A stretch of DNA of 64,000 bases, taken from NCBI GenBank assembly GCA_019914995.1, contig CM034128.1, forward strand, positions 10,559,501-10,623,500. Direction: 5' to 3'. The notes beneath the pieces were generated by a model. The model was not told where the DNA came from and did no database searches. It worked only from the letters and a program-made list of their open reading frames with translations. Every line of letters begins with the position of its first letter. The stretch's first letter is position 1. The position numbers and the translations under genes are program-made. Source of the stretch: Acanthochlamys bracteata (lineage: Eukaryota > Streptophyta > Magnoliopsida > Pandanales > Velloziaceae). Of the stretch, positions 37,335-50,200 are shown one piece after another.

Positions 37335-37979
37335 AAAGTGTTCGATGAAATAACCGACACTTGTTGGAAACGGAGAGAGCGGAGGTCGGAGAGAGCTGGT
37401 CAAGTGAGGAACAAGGTTTTGACTTCTGAGTTTTTGCGATGTGGTCTTTGGTAAAAGATGGTCTTCTTCTATGATACATAATACGGACTTGTCTTTGCGA
37501 ATGTTCTTAACCAATGCCTGATCCTGCAAAATTTCCTGTTCTGGTACTGCAGTCTTTAAAACGATTTTCATTTCAACACTACTGAACAAAATCTAAGGTA
37601 GTAGTGAAAACCTTTGTCGAAAGTAAAATTTGTCTCGTTTTAGTAATTGCTATCGCTGGCGTAGCGAGCTATAGTAAGGTGGCGGGGGGAATATCACTTG
37701 AATGGTTCGTCTTCAACGAGAAATTTGTGAACGTTTTAAGTTCAACAGAAGTTAATACAGAGAAAACCAACTGTTTAAAAGAAAGACTTCATACAGCTAA
37801 GGAGAGAAATGAGAGTCTCTATTGAAACGCAATCTCCTGAATGTCAACTAACACACATATGGACGGCATGAGATGTTTTGTTTCCTGGCTTAGATGCAAA
37901 GCTAGACAGTATTCCATTCTGGCAACTTTGCTACCTGTCCTTACTCCTCTCATAACAACTTGTTCAAAATCAACTTGGG

Positions 37980-40900
37980 TTATGAATGCAGGTGGTTATC
38001 GATATCAAAATTACGGAGGTCAGATGGCGTCGCACCTGGTCTGCAAAAAAGCAAAAGTTTTGGTTAACCAATGCAATAACAGAAGTTAATACCAGACGTT
38101 TACATGTAGTTTTCCCCCATCATTAAGCATATTGGATTTGCCATATGCACCTAACTTTGTTATGACACCACTCATTTCAATCTTGAATCGCTGGAACCAC
38201 ATGCATTTTATTTGAGTAACTCCCATCCATATGCAGTTAGTGAGCATTAATGTGAACCGAGGTTCCACAAATAAGTTTAATCGATATTGCCAGTAACATT
38301 ATACCTCAGATCAAAATGTTCTTCGATGTTATTTTGGGGAAAAACTCATTGCTCATGGAAGCAATACATCATAATCATGGACAAAGGTCATTTGCTTTTT
38401 TCACTTCAGTACACACATTTTTCATACACATTTTAGGATAGTACATCTTACTAATTAAAAAATAATAAAAAAGAATCTCTTGTACCTCTTGTTTATTGTG
38501 CAGTAGTGAAATCTCAGACTTCCAGCTTTGATGTCTTCCATGTACTGCGATTACAAATTCTATGAATGAAGGCTCCACTATTTCCGAGATAAACATTGAA
38601 AGAATGATCGTCTCGGACCATTTTTTCTTAAAATAAAGAGAAAAGAACTTAGCTGCAATACCAGTTGTAAGGTAACAATGATTGATGAAAATGCTAGGGA
38701 ATCAAATGGTATCTCATCGAGAGAAAATAGAGCACATTCCAATGACTCAGAGCCTGGGGAAAATTGGGGCTTTCTTAGCTTTGCTCGGAAAATGATGTAA
38801 GTCTACTGCATGAGACATTGAAAAAACAGACATTTAGAGGCTTATCATCTAGCTGAGACAATGGAAACAAGCAGTAAGTGAAACCACAGCTAGATGATTA
38901 TATTTGCATACTTGGCCAATGAGAGGTATATCAAGCTGAGCAAATGGTGAAATTACTTCCACTTCAGCACATGCTTCTTCCAAGGTTTCTCTAATTGCCC
39001 CTTCAGCAGCAGATTCACCAATCTCCAAGTATCCAGCAGGAAGAGTCCTGAACAATATCTGTATCAAAAGCTCATCGATCTAGAAATTTTACCATGTCAT
39101 GGAAGCTTAATGCACTACTGAAGATGATTGAATGGGTCCATATGGGAAACATATGAAAAGAGAACTTTCAGAAACAGTGTAGATGCTCCATTCCAGAAAT
39201 AATATTTACAGCAGAAAGAGGAAACAGCATGCGCATAAAATGAAACTAGAGGGTCACATGTGCATTCAAGCTGAGAGCAGAAGCGACAACATCATACAAT
39301 AAGAAAACATAAAGGCCTATAAAGTTAAAAAACTCATTGACAGTTTCTCAGGACTTCTCCGCCTAGGACAGCTCTCACAACAATGACCTCAAGATGCAAT
39401 GATGAAGCAAAAACACACTACCGGTATGAATTTAACAGAATACTCAGTGGAACACACCAGAGTCCATAAGAAGGTTCAATCTTCCTTTTGCAAAGCAACA
39501 CCTTGCCTTCATGTTCCACTAGGCAACCAACAACCTGTAGCACAAATGCATAAAGTTGACAATCTTAAAAACCATTGGAGCAGTGTATCCAAGACAGCGA
39601 GTACTAAATTCTGATAGCTTTGTTTAAAAGCTCAATATTTACCACAACCATAGTTCAAAGCAAACAAGAGAAAGAGGAAAAAAAACCACAACAGAAAAAA
39701 CATCTACCCCCTACCTTTACAAGGTAAAAGTTCAAATGCTAAGAAAAACATAGAAAAACAGCAAGGGGCTTCACAATTAGAATAGAAATTAACTAGGTAA
39801 TAAGGGGCATACAATCAACATATTACGGACGTACAGCCTGCTCTTCGTTTCAGGATTAAGACTGTCAGATATTATAAACCACAACTATATCTCTTGTATG
39901 GCATGATATTCTGATTGCGGAAACCTTGATAACTTTAACATCAAACTAAAACAGTTAGGATGTCATAGTTGCCTTGTCTATTCAATCAGAAAATAGTCTC
40001 TCACAAGTACTGGCATGAAATAAATTCCAAGGAAATTCAAATTAAGTACTTCAAGTTGAAGACATACCATCTTTGGGTTTTCATAGTGTATCCTGCTACA
40101 CACTGTGCAGACAGCCCTAAGCTTCTCCTCTCCATCTGGTATTACTTGCTTAGTTGAGCCTCCACATAATTGACAGAACCTAACTTGGGGTTTGTGCACC
40201 TGCAGAAAGGGAGCCACTTAGAAATTCACACCTTCACTAATTATGCAGGCATGCAAAACAGCTGAAACAAGGACTCAAGCATGATTACAAGTCAGATTGC
40301 ATACAATCACCACTCCAGGAATTCTTAATACCAAATTATGTTATCCTTTCTCACTCACTAGTGAACTAACCAAGATTCAAGCTCTAGGTCTACTATTCTC
40401 TTCATCAACATAAAGTGTGTAAGTACGTTATCCATGAGACTCTAATTCAATTGATTACCAACTCCAAAAACTACTTTATTAAGAGAAATTTTAAGAGGTT
40501 TATCAGCATCCGCTTGCAAAGTCAAATTGAAAACTAGTTTTAACAACTACTGCCATTTAACCTCCACTAGTACAAGCACAGACAAAATATTCACCTCCAG
40601 AATATCTATAACAGAGAAATTCTGGCGATAATTCACCTACTACATTCTGATATACAAATGCTGCATTTAGCATTTCATATTCATAATAATCAGTTCTCTA
40701 ACAGCCGTGCGACAAACAATTCTAACACCAAAGCATCATAACTATTATAACTACCAGCCAATCATTTACCTACTACATTCTAATTCTAACTAACTAAAGA
40801 TTTAACCAATTCCACTCTACTGAATCTCTAAGCGCATGAATCTATAACACTAACAAAAACTAATCCAAACTTACAAAACCACGATCAACAGATTGGGGGA

Positions 40901-41190
40901 AAAGAAAACAGCAACAATCTTACCACGGGCTGCGAAACAGCAGCTACGGCAGAGGATGCATCAGAGCTCGAATGGTGCCCATCGGAAGAACTCATCCGGA
41001 TACTTCCAAACCCGCTTCGATTTCGCCCACTATATAAAACAGACGACGATGGTGATTGTGATGAAGAAGGAATCTGTTGCCGGAATCTGGCGAGTTTAGG
41101 AATCACAAGAACACTACAACGGCCCGTAGGAAGCGTCGTTGGAGATCCACAGACTAGAAGAAGGTGGTGGAATGGTAGAGATCTGAGCAT
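37980..41190 (-). CDS. NUDT23: Nudix hydrolase 23, chloroplastic (FAD pyrophosphatase)
   Basis: Seven exons: 41190-40924, 40199-40068, 39534-39458, 39047-38912, 38802-38662, 38544-38486 and 38040-37980; 290 residues. NUDT23 hydrolyses FAD to FMN and AMP in plastids and takes part in flavin homeostasis. The first ~80 residues are Ser/Arg-rich and fit a transit peptide. A zinc-ribbon-like region has CxxC pairs at 98/101 and 120/123. The Nudix box runs from G164 ([20 protein letters not shown]) with the REXXEE core at 178-183; the usual glycine after EEA is Cys185. [20 protein letters not shown] and a C-terminal [15 protein letters not shown] follow, as in the family. It is flanked by two pseudogenes and is itself intact. 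Confidence 0.95.
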
Positions 41191-41532
41191 GGCGCGATGG
41201 AAAAAATTATTACCACATCACTGTCGGTAGTAGGTGAATTAGGTGGATGGATGCTATTGAGCTTCGAAAACTACGGAGAAAAGCTTGCTTGAATCTTTTC
41301 TGACTCAGAAGTGGATTAGATGTGGATCCAATCGCGATAGACTAATTACGACGAACTAATTTGTAGATAATACAAGATATTTACAAAAATTCTTTTTATG
41401 TTAATAAATTTCTATAATTTAAGAAAATTGTTATACATACTTATATAATTTATTATTTAAAATACATTTTTAAAAAGTTGAATTATTTTTTAAACATTCT
41501 TTCTTAAACGTACACCGAATCTTTTGTAGCAA
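41191..41532. other. Region between NUDT23 and the QPT relic
   Basis: Divergent intergenic DNA holding the presumed NUDT23 promoter; AT-rich near 41340-41500. No further feature seen. Confidence 0.5.
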
Positions 41533-43140
41533 GTGTCGACGAGCCCAAGCACAACCGCGAGCGTGCGCTTTCAGACTACGGAGAGCGTGCGTCCATATCG
41601 GCTATCTCCATCCATTCATCTCCTCTCTCCCAGCTCTCGCCGGAAACCTTCAGCCTCAACCTTCTCGCGACACTCTCCCCCGCCGCTGCTAAGGTTTTCT
41701 TCTTCTTCTTCTTCTTCCTCATTAACATCTAACACCAGCAATCCAACTGAATTCAACTTCACTCACTCGATCACACACAGATCTCGGTTTACTTAATCTA
41801 ATTGTTTCTGTTGGTCTATGGTGGTACCAATAGTAGGAGACGGCGAGGAGGTGGTGGTGGCTGCGTTGGCGATGGAGAAACGTGGCTGTACAGACACCGT
41901 CACCCAACTTATGATCTCAAGGCCGTTATTAATCTCGCCTTGCTGGAGATGCTGGTGACAGAGGTGGTTCTTTTGATCGGTGGTTCTTTAACAATTTTAC
42001 TGCTTGTTGCTTATTAGTCGTTGGTAAAGTACTGGATTCTGTAATCGAGTTATTAGGATTTAATTTTTTAAGATGCGAGTTTCTGTGCTACAAATACTCC
42101 GGGATAATTGGTGAATAGCATGAATTTCTTTTAGTATGTCTCATTTATGTTGTCTGCTTTGGCTAGTGCTTCATATAGGAAAATTGATAAGTTCGTGAAC
42201 TTAGATTCATAGTCTTGCTGCTACGAGCTAGAAACTTTTAGTGGATGCGGACTCATGCAACTTTTGCATTGCGAGTTAATCTGAATGTAGAGGACTGCCT
42301 TTATGTGTTACTTCAATATAGTGTTTTCAAAGTTTCTATATGTACATCTCTAGAGCAACAATCAATCTTCTTTATAGAAGTGTTCGTGTAGTGAATGTAT
42401 GCAATGGGTTGTTCTATGGCTAGATGCCACTAGCTTAATGAAGGATAACTCAAAATTAGTGAAGGACTTGTGGTTTAGTTACTAGTTTGGTGGCTATTTC
42501 CCTATACCTGTGGCGACTTACCTTTAATAGAATAGTTTTCCTATGCATAGAAAGTCTATAGTGAATTCTTGTTTCTTTGCTTATGAAGCAATTGTGAAAC
42601 CAGGAAAGAGAAGGCTGAAAGCAACTTACTTGCTTATTGATTCTGTGCTTGTTTTTATTTTAATATCTAATTGAAAAATTGTCCTTCCCTACTTCTGCAG
42701 TTGCATAACAAAATAGTGTTGACATCTCAGGATTCATATAGTCTCATGTATCATCTCATCTCTTCAAATTCTTACTGTTTAAATCCTTACCCTTATCCCC
42801 TTATCTTATGAAGGTGATATGACCTGTTTGGATACTATTCCATCTGATATGGAAATTGCTGCTTATTTTATAGCAAAGGAAGATGGGGTAATTGCCGGAA
42901 TTTATCTGGCAGAGATGATGTTTCAGGAGGTTGATGCATCTGATATGGTAAAACTCTTCAGAAATGTATGAAATTTGGACTTCTTGTGATTATGTTGAAA
43001 AATAATCAATAATTTATCTTGTTCCTCTTTGTTTTGCTCGTTAATCATATAAAGGATGTGAGACAGCATTGTGTGGTCGCAGAAGGGACTGTGCTTAATT
43101 TTATGCAGAGAATGAGTGGGATAGCAACACTCACTAAGGT
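41533..43140 (+). pseudogene. QPT: Quinolinate phosphoribosyltransferase (nicotinate-nucleotide pyrophosphorylase), 5' half, disabled
   Basis: Three exon relics. The first, to ~41970, begins with a Ser-rich plastid-targeting-like stretch and contains HPTYDLKAVINLAL (~41900) followed by the family's EDAGDRG in another frame, so a frameshift is present. The second (~42815-42948) reads [20 protein letters not shown] then [18 protein letters not shown]. The third (~43070-43138) reads VVAEGTVLNFMQRMSGIATL TK before a GT donor. The segment joining exons two and three (family GDYVHKGLQFG) is missing, the first frame begins with GTG rather than ATG, and no later exons follow. The intact enzyme makes NaMN in de novo NAD synthesis. 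Head to head with NUDT23, about 340 bp apart. Confidence 0.85.
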
Positions 43141-43332
43141 GCATTCCTCTAGTAACATTAGTTTGCTTGCAATTTATTTACTGCATGCTATCTGTTTATA
43201 CTGTATATCTCATTGCATAACTCGAGTAACGAATTACACTTTAACATCAAAGCCCTTTCATGCATTCACAATAATTACAGTAGAATTCCTCAAAAGTTTG
43301 ACGTTATCAATGGTAACTGGATTACTACTTAG

Positions 43333-43626
43333 AGCGTGTTTCAAATGTCCGTAACTGAGTTTCATAAAAGTAAAAAGTAGGAAGTAGAGTTTTTTGAAAA
43401 ATAAAATAAAAGTAAAATTCAATATTTATGTTTCAGTAGGTTTTAAAAGTATGTTGAAAATTGAAAGATATAGTTATATTAAAAAGTGTGCAAATAAAAA
43501 ATTTGAAAATGAAGTTCTGTATGTGAAAGTGAAATTCTGAATTTTTTATGTAATTGAAATATATGAACTGTTCGGAATTCAAAATCTGACATAAAAATGT
43601 AAAATTACGGACATTTAAAATATGCA
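43333..43626. mobile_element. MITE-like element with terminal inverted repeats
   Basis: AAATGTCCGTAA at 43343-43354 is the exact reverse complement of TTACGGACATTT at 43604-43615. The match continues imperfectly outward to about 43333 and 43626. The ~290-bp interior is AT-rich and has no ORF of note. Size and structure fit a non-autonomous DNA transposon relic. No clear target-site duplication could be assigned. Confidence 0.55.
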
Positions 43627-44652
43627 TTTATATGTGCTCGTAGCGATACATAATATCTGCAAGGGTACCTTGTACCATAGGAACAATATCTGAATTTGTT
43701 TCGCCAAACTTAGATCCTGCACAATACAGATTAGATTGTTGTGTAGCTATTGCTTTCTTGCATATGTCTTACTCAGCGATTGTGTTCATCTTCTCGTTTT
43801 GTACTTGCGAACGGGTGCTGCTTAATCAAAAGAAATCGTGTTTGCGTAATAAATGATTGTTTCCAGTTTCTGATCTAACCTTAATTCACAGATATTGAAA
43901 CAAAAATTCTTGAATTAGAAACCTGTTCAAATATGATATCGAAACAAAAATTTTCCTACTGCTCTCGAATCCAGACACCTACTTTGCTAAAAATATATTA
44001 ATGTGGATCCATTTTGCAAAATAAACTCACCCAACATAACGATCCTAGGTCCACTAAAAACCGCAATCCTAAACTACCCTCCATATTTCTTGATACTACG
44101 GAAGAAATCTAGAGAGTATATTAGTAATATATAGAAATACATAAAATCTTTCCTCAATTATACTCCTAAGGTCAAATATATAAAAATCGCCGCGTTCGAA
44201 ACCGTCTGAACGGATTTAAATCTCAGCCGTTCTGTTCATAGAATTAAATCCAACCGTTCATTTTCTTCCTCAATTTCCTATAAGTAGTACCTTTCTTGAC
44301 TCTCGAGCCGTTCTCGAAGCTTTTTTATTTTCCCTCTCTCTTAAGAAGAAAGAGAAACAAGAAAGAGAAACGATAAACAAATCCAGAGAAGATTTTCTCA
44401 AACTCAGAAATCTTAACTTTTATATATGTTTTCTCTTTAAGTTTTCTTCTTTAACTTTAACCAATTATTCCGTCAACAGATCTCGATCGATATTTGGTTC
44501 TCGAATCTGAAAACCTAAATTGTAGTTTGTCTTTTGGAATTAGAAGCTCGATCTAGGGTTTTTAGGTGTTCTAACTCGATTCTCAAAATCGTTGATCGAG
44601 ATTTGTTTTTTGGTTTTTATTTTGGCAGTTATTTTTTGGGAAATTTTCAGAA
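43627..44652. other. Promoter and leader region of the coiled-coil gene
   Basis: Non-coding to about 44300, then pyrimidine-rich and purine-rich stretches that look like a 5' leader. A five-codon ORF (ATG 44426 to TAA 44440) would be an upstream ORF if the transcript starts before it. Confidence 0.45.
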
Positions 44653-45759
44653 ATGAACGATCCTTCACAGATGATGACTCTGAACTACGGGATCTGGACT
44701 GCTCCGCCACCACCGGAGGAATCAATAGCCTTCCATAATCCCCGGCCGGTGTTCACCTCCGGCGCTATTCCTGGCGGCCGTGTCGGGAACTGGAAAAGAA
44801 AGAAACCGGCCGGAGATAAGCGGAAGAACAATCCCTCTATTCTTCCCTCCACCGCTCCCGGTGCTACTGGACCTGTCACAGGTGGTGTTGTTGGTTCTTC
44901 TGTTTATCAACCGCCTACTTTGAAAGAGCTTCAGTCGCAGAACCGTGCCAAAGCTCGTCGATTTTACCCCAACAACAAGAAGAAGTTCGCAAGGTTCGCT
45001 CCGTTTGCTCCCCGTAACACTACCTCTTTCATCATCCGCGCGAAGAAATCCGGTGGGATTGCTTCGCTTGTTTCTCCTTGCCCTGTAACTCCGGCGATTC
45101 TACCGACACCAAAGTTCTCCCCATCTCGTGAAGGTCTTGTTGATATGGCGAAAGAAGAGTGGGGTGTCGATGGTTATGGTTCGATGAAGGGACTTATTCG
45201 ACTCCGTTCGCCTGCTCGTGCTGATGATTTTGCTGCTGATGAAGAGAACCTTGACGATAGCGGATCGAGCGAGAGTGATTTTGAGGAGCATCTGGAGGTT
45301 GAACGAAGGCTTGATCATGATCTCAGTAGGTTTGAAATGGTTTACCCGAACCATGGTGACGATCCTGCTGCACCAGCATCTACTTATGATTTAGAGAACC
45401 GGGTCGATGATCAGGACACACATATTGCGCACCTAGAAGAAGAGAATCTAACTCTAAAGGAGCGGTTGTTTATCATGGAACGAGAGATGGGGGAGCTTAG
45501 AAGAAGGTTGCAGTTGCTTGAAGATTGCCATAGGACACGACATGGACACAACAATGGAAACGGAGATGACATGAACAATGAGGAAGATAATGATAATGTG
45601 AACAACAATAGTGTTGTGAATAATGGAAATCGAGAAGCAGGATATGATGAGGGGTCGGAGAACGGTGATGTATGCTCGGAGAAGAGCGTGGGGGATTATG
45701 AGGAGGTTGACGGCATTGTCAATAATAATGGTGGCAGCATGACCCCTATGCACGAGTGA
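44653..45759 (+). CDS. Coiled-coil protein resembling PRLI-interacting factor A
   Basis: Intronless ORF of 368 residues. I recognise the conserved plant core FIIRAKKSGGIASLVSPCPV, TPAILPTPKFSPSREGL and EEWGVDGYGSMKGLIRLRSP, annotated in other plants as PRLI-interacting factor A or as uncharacterised. Residues 1-80 are Pro- and Gly-rich with a basic KRKKPAGDKRKNN stretch that could be a nuclear signal. An acidic segment (DEENLDDSGSSESDFEE) precedes a coiled coil at ~245-292 (DQDTHIAHLEEENLTLKERL, EREMGELRRRLQLLE). The tail is low-complexity, rich in Asn, Asp and Glu. The biochemical role is not known from sequence; an adaptor or nuclear role is a guess from the composition. Confidence 0.8.
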   Translation: MNDPSQMMTLNYGIWTAPPPPEESIAFHNPRPVFTSGAIPGGRVGNWKRKKPAGDKRKNNPSILPSTAPGATGPVTGGVVGSSVYQPPTLKELQSQNRAKARRFYPNNKKKFARFAPFAPRNTTSFIIRAKKSGGIASLVSPCPVTPAILPTPKFSPSREGLVDMAKEEWGVDGYGSMKGLIRLRSPARADDFAADEENLDDSGSSESDFEEHLEVERRLDHDLSRFEMVYPNHGDDPAAPASTYDLENRVDDQDTHIAHLEEENLTLKERLFIMEREMGELRRRLQLLEDCHRTRHGHNNGNGDDMNNEEDNDNVNNNSVVNNGNREAGYDEGSENGDVCSEKSVGDYEEVDGIVNNNGGSMTPMHE

Positions 45760-47252
45760 TCTGTTGAGCTGCTGATTCTCACCGGCCTGGCAGCATGGGA
45801 CTGATGTTTGTGTGTACATAGTTTTACCTTTGATATGATAGAGAACACCTTTTAATGTCACCGTTAAGATTTCTTTGCGTTCATATCACTATCTTCATTT
45901 TGATATGTAGCTTAGATGTTTTAAACGCTTCTAAGTGTTCTTTTGTAGGAGGTTTAGTAGTTGAATTGATAAGAAAAGGATGTAAAGACTGATCTCAGAA
46001 ATTCTCTATGTTTCTACTCCTGTTAGTATATTGGTATTTCTAATAAGGTAGATTTTGTTTGTGATTGGATGTTGTTAATGATCAAAATTGGTTTCCGGTG
46101 TGTTTGGGTTGTTGCAGAATGGGTGGACATTTGTACATGAAGCAAATTAGGATGTTGATCGATTTATGGACACGGCCACTCATGCAGGTATAAGTTTTCT
46201 GGACTAATTTTTTGGAAGAGATATGTTATAGCATTGAACTTGAAATTTGTAGTAGAGAACAGAGAACTTAGTGCCCGTTTGGTACGGTTTATGATAAACT
46301 GTTTATTAATTTTTTTTATTTCATATTTTTTTATATATATTTTATAAATATATAAAAAATTTATTTAAAATTTTATAAAATATAAAAAAAATTTTATAAA
46401 ATAAAATTTTTTTATTACATATTTTTATTATTTTTTTAAAAATAAAAAAAATAAAAATATTTTTCATTTTAAAAAAATTTTATTTCATAAACACTACTTT
46501 AATATCTCTGAGATTATTATATTTTCAAGTGTTGTTCCAGCTGTGGTGGTCATAGATCAACATCACATCATCCGGAAGGCTGTTGTGGCAATCAGTGCAT
46601 CAGCTTGTGGGTTTCTAACGGCCCCCCTGGGTAACTACTTCACTGATGTAGTTTATTCTGGCTGTTATCACTAAATTTGCATTTTACATGATTAGGCCCC
46701 TCGTAATGAGATTAAGCTCACAAATCTCTGTTTTCAGAACACATTTGTAATATGCCTGATATTGAAATTAATAATAACAATGAGGTGCAATAGATAAGCA
46801 AAACCCGTTGCCTTCATTTGGATTGTCTCAATAATTTAAGCAACACGATGATACGTCTAGAAGTAATAAGTAAAAAAACCTGCTAATAGACTAAGGATCG
46901 ACACTAGCACCGGATGAAATTAATTCCTCGAGAAACAATGAGCTTACTAAAAAAAGCTTCAAAATATATGTTGAATGATCATGGAACCAAAATTACACTT
47001 ACTTAACTTCTAGTTAGAATTTTAAATTAAATCAGAAACAGCAAGCAAAATGAGGAAAATTGTCAGCTTCTACTCACTCAGCATCAGTACCATCTACATC
47101 TCAGTGGTGCTCTATTTTTTTTTCAATATCTTGCGATACAAATAACATATACAACCGCGAGCTTACAGAACGGTTAAGTTCGACAATGATGCTCTGGATG
47201 AATTATAAATATCAGCATAATGCACATTGCAGATGTTAGCTCATTAGCTCAA
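45760..47252. other. Convergent intergenic region with an AT-rich element
   Basis: 3' flanks of the coiled-coil gene (+) and callose synthase (-). From 46271 (GTGCCCGTTTGGTACGGTTT) to about 46500 lies an A/T-only-like block ending in TTTCATAAACACTAC. The opening resembles the ends of plant MITEs, but no clean inverted repeat was confirmed. No gene seen. Confidence 0.45.
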
Positions 47253-50200
47253 TCAATCTTTGTTGCGGGATGAACGATCTTTCTTATGCCCTCCAAGAAT
47301 GCGAGAAATTTGGAGACCCCTGCTGAAGGCCTGATTGAACAGCATGCGAGTTTGGAACTCAGAAACAAATGGAAACCAGGCCAGAAATGTTATTGGAGTG
47401 AATAAAAGCAGGCCCATGATAATTTCATAGCCTCGGGCTAGTGCCTTAACAGATTCCCATAAGTTAGCTTTCTCAACAAGTGGTCGACAAGCTTGAGCAA
47501 TCTGAAAATATGCACAGGAAAGATTATTATCAATCTGCTAGCTTATACGTGAACAAAAGACCACTTGGCTTAAAGAGAGATCATGATTCACACTACATAC
47601 CAGTATCAAACCCCACCCTGTTGGCATGAATGCCAGGAAGCATACAATGATATCTTGGACTGTCATGTGACCAATTGCTATAAGAGTGCCAAGGATCGCA
47701 ACGAAACTAACAAAAAGAAGACCCTTGATTAACCGAAAAACTAGCTGGAAATTTGCACTGAATTTCCTCCTTCCCATAGATACAGTCTGTAACAAAAGAA
47801 TATTTGAGCTGTCAGACTGCTAAATTAATTTTCCATATATTTTGTGCATGTAGCATTAAATCTATAAAAGTCGATGGCAATGGATAGGAATGATCGATCC
47901 AGTTAGTACAAAGCTATAAAGAATATATTAGATATAAATGCTTTTACATAAAAGCTCTTGGGGTAAATCTTATCATACCTTCATGATAAGTAGTATCGCA
48001 AAGATCACAACCCATGAAATGCCATACACCTGAAAAATAGGATTTTAAAAGACAATCGCCCATTTGTCCCTCAGAAATCAGATAAACAAGCTCATAGCAT
48101 AAATCTTACCAGGACACTTTTTGTTTGTTTAGTTATATTCAAGTGATAGACGAGGCCATACTGATAAATAAAAAAACGCAGGGCTAATAGTATCTCTGCA
48201 ATGGTACCACGTTTTCCGGAATACTTCAGATGTTCTTGCTCTTTGTCCCACCAGGATTCCCAACTTTTCTCAACTGGTACACCTATCCCCCCAAGATTTG
48301 TAATCCACTTGTTCCAATCAGTCCAGTCATCAACAATCTTTTGCCATTCAAATCCAGACGGATTGAATAGAAAAGGAGCAAAAAGCCAAGTTCCCACCAT
48401 GAACCACATTGAAATGGTAATAAATATATAACCAAGAGCTGATCTGTATGGCTGACCAAAGATCTCATACACAATAAGCAGGATCATCATCTCAATACCC
48501 TTGACAAAATGAGTGCGGGAGTAGAACCGGTAGTTGTCAGCAAACTTTGCATGAAACACAACAAACCCACGACCAGTAGCCCTATATTCTGCACCACCAT
48601 GGAGCAACGTCCTCCCATAATAGTGAGTCTTGGTTCCAAGTAAAAATGTAAAGAAAACAGAGGCAAGTTGTAGTTGCATAAGTATAAAATCACTTAGAGC
48701 AGTGCGGAATCCTCTTTCTAAACCAATCTCCATCATCATAGGAAGTGCCATAAGAAATCCAAGTTGTACAAAGGACTGGGATGCAAGAGCAACTTGAAGA
48801 GGCTTGTTAAGGAGGAATTTTTTCTTGGTGGCCAGACCCTGCTCAAGTCCACTAAGAACGAGATAGAGGCGTCCGTACAAGAAAATGTATACCGTAAGAA
48901 CCGTAAGCTGCAAATATGAAGCAATGAAGTCAACAATATTTTCATGGTTAGACAGATGTAACAGTTAAATGTGTAGCATGCAAGCCATACCAAAGTGCTG
49001 AAGTAGAAACCAATTGTTGTAAAGTAACAGGATAGCATCCTAAAGAAATCAAAACGATGCCCGAGCCTGTATACATCCCGACTAAGAGTCTGCTCTCCAT
49101 TTCCGTTGGCGATCTTGGACTCAAACAGTGATATCTGATTAAGACCGACGTCTCTTCCCTTACCAACTTGCATGTATTCATGATGAGTGACGTTTCCTTC
49201 ACGAAGGGTGGAATTGAAACCTGACACATGAAAATACCAAAGCATGTGAGTCATACAATTAGTTAATAACATTCTACATTAAGTCTGAGTATTTCCAAAG
49301 CATCGCTTCGCACCTGCAAATATGTCTTCACTTAAGTTTATGATCTTGGATGCCTTGCTAACCCCGCCTCTTGTCAGGTGAAAAAGTCTGTCAAAGACAT
49401 CTGGATGTCCATAGTGGAACCGGACCCTGATTAAATTGAACAGAATTACTTGGGATCTTGTTTAAACAATTATTAGGTCCATAATCATTTGAATGTACAA
49501 ACTTTAGATAGAATTATGCATAAAGTGGTAAGAGTTCAAACACACAATCTACAGAGTTCCTTGACAACATCAAGATGTCCAAAAAGTTAAAGAGCTAATC
49601 ATGTTTGGACAGGCAAGAACAATATCTCTTCTCTGATTTCAATCTAATATTCTAACAGCCTCTGGTGAAAGAGAAGGTAGTAAAATTGAGAACTGGTATA
49701 ATATTCCCAAGAAAACTATGCAGTACAGAGTTTTACGTTGAAGAACCAGACACCATATAAAACAGTTCACAGTTTTGTCAATAAGGTGTTGCTTCACCTC
49801 CTAGACCTGGAATGGGGCAAGAAGAGAAATGAGGAAAAGGCCAACACTAAAGACCACCTAGAATCAATGATTCTAGAGTAAGAAAATTTCCAGGAAATGC
49901 ATACTATCTGAAATAGAGCATGATAATGGTCATCGAGAACAAATGATTATTCCTTTTACACCTTGCCAAGGAGAAACAAACATCACTCCTAATGTTAAAA
50001 TTTTATGATGATAGATCGGGTAGCTCTTTGTGGCTTATTGCTGTGATATCATCAGCATCTTGCTTTAAAAGACACTCACGACTATATTTTGCAGGTTATT
50101 CAGCAGAAAATCAACACTGATAAGCACCCAGGCACCAAAGTACTAGCGAAAGCCAACCACCGATTCCGTTTGTTAGCCACTCTGAGTACAACATCAAACT

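Noticed and set aside
37095..37589. Longer 164-codon ORF as the true MTPC2 N-terminus
   Set aside because: The upstream part does not resemble the family; the ATG at 37334 is enough to include the SGDRRLAFSRQPS region.
48201..48431. Plus-strand ORF over the largest callose synthase exon
   Set aside because: Antisense shadow of a conserved membrane-domain exon.
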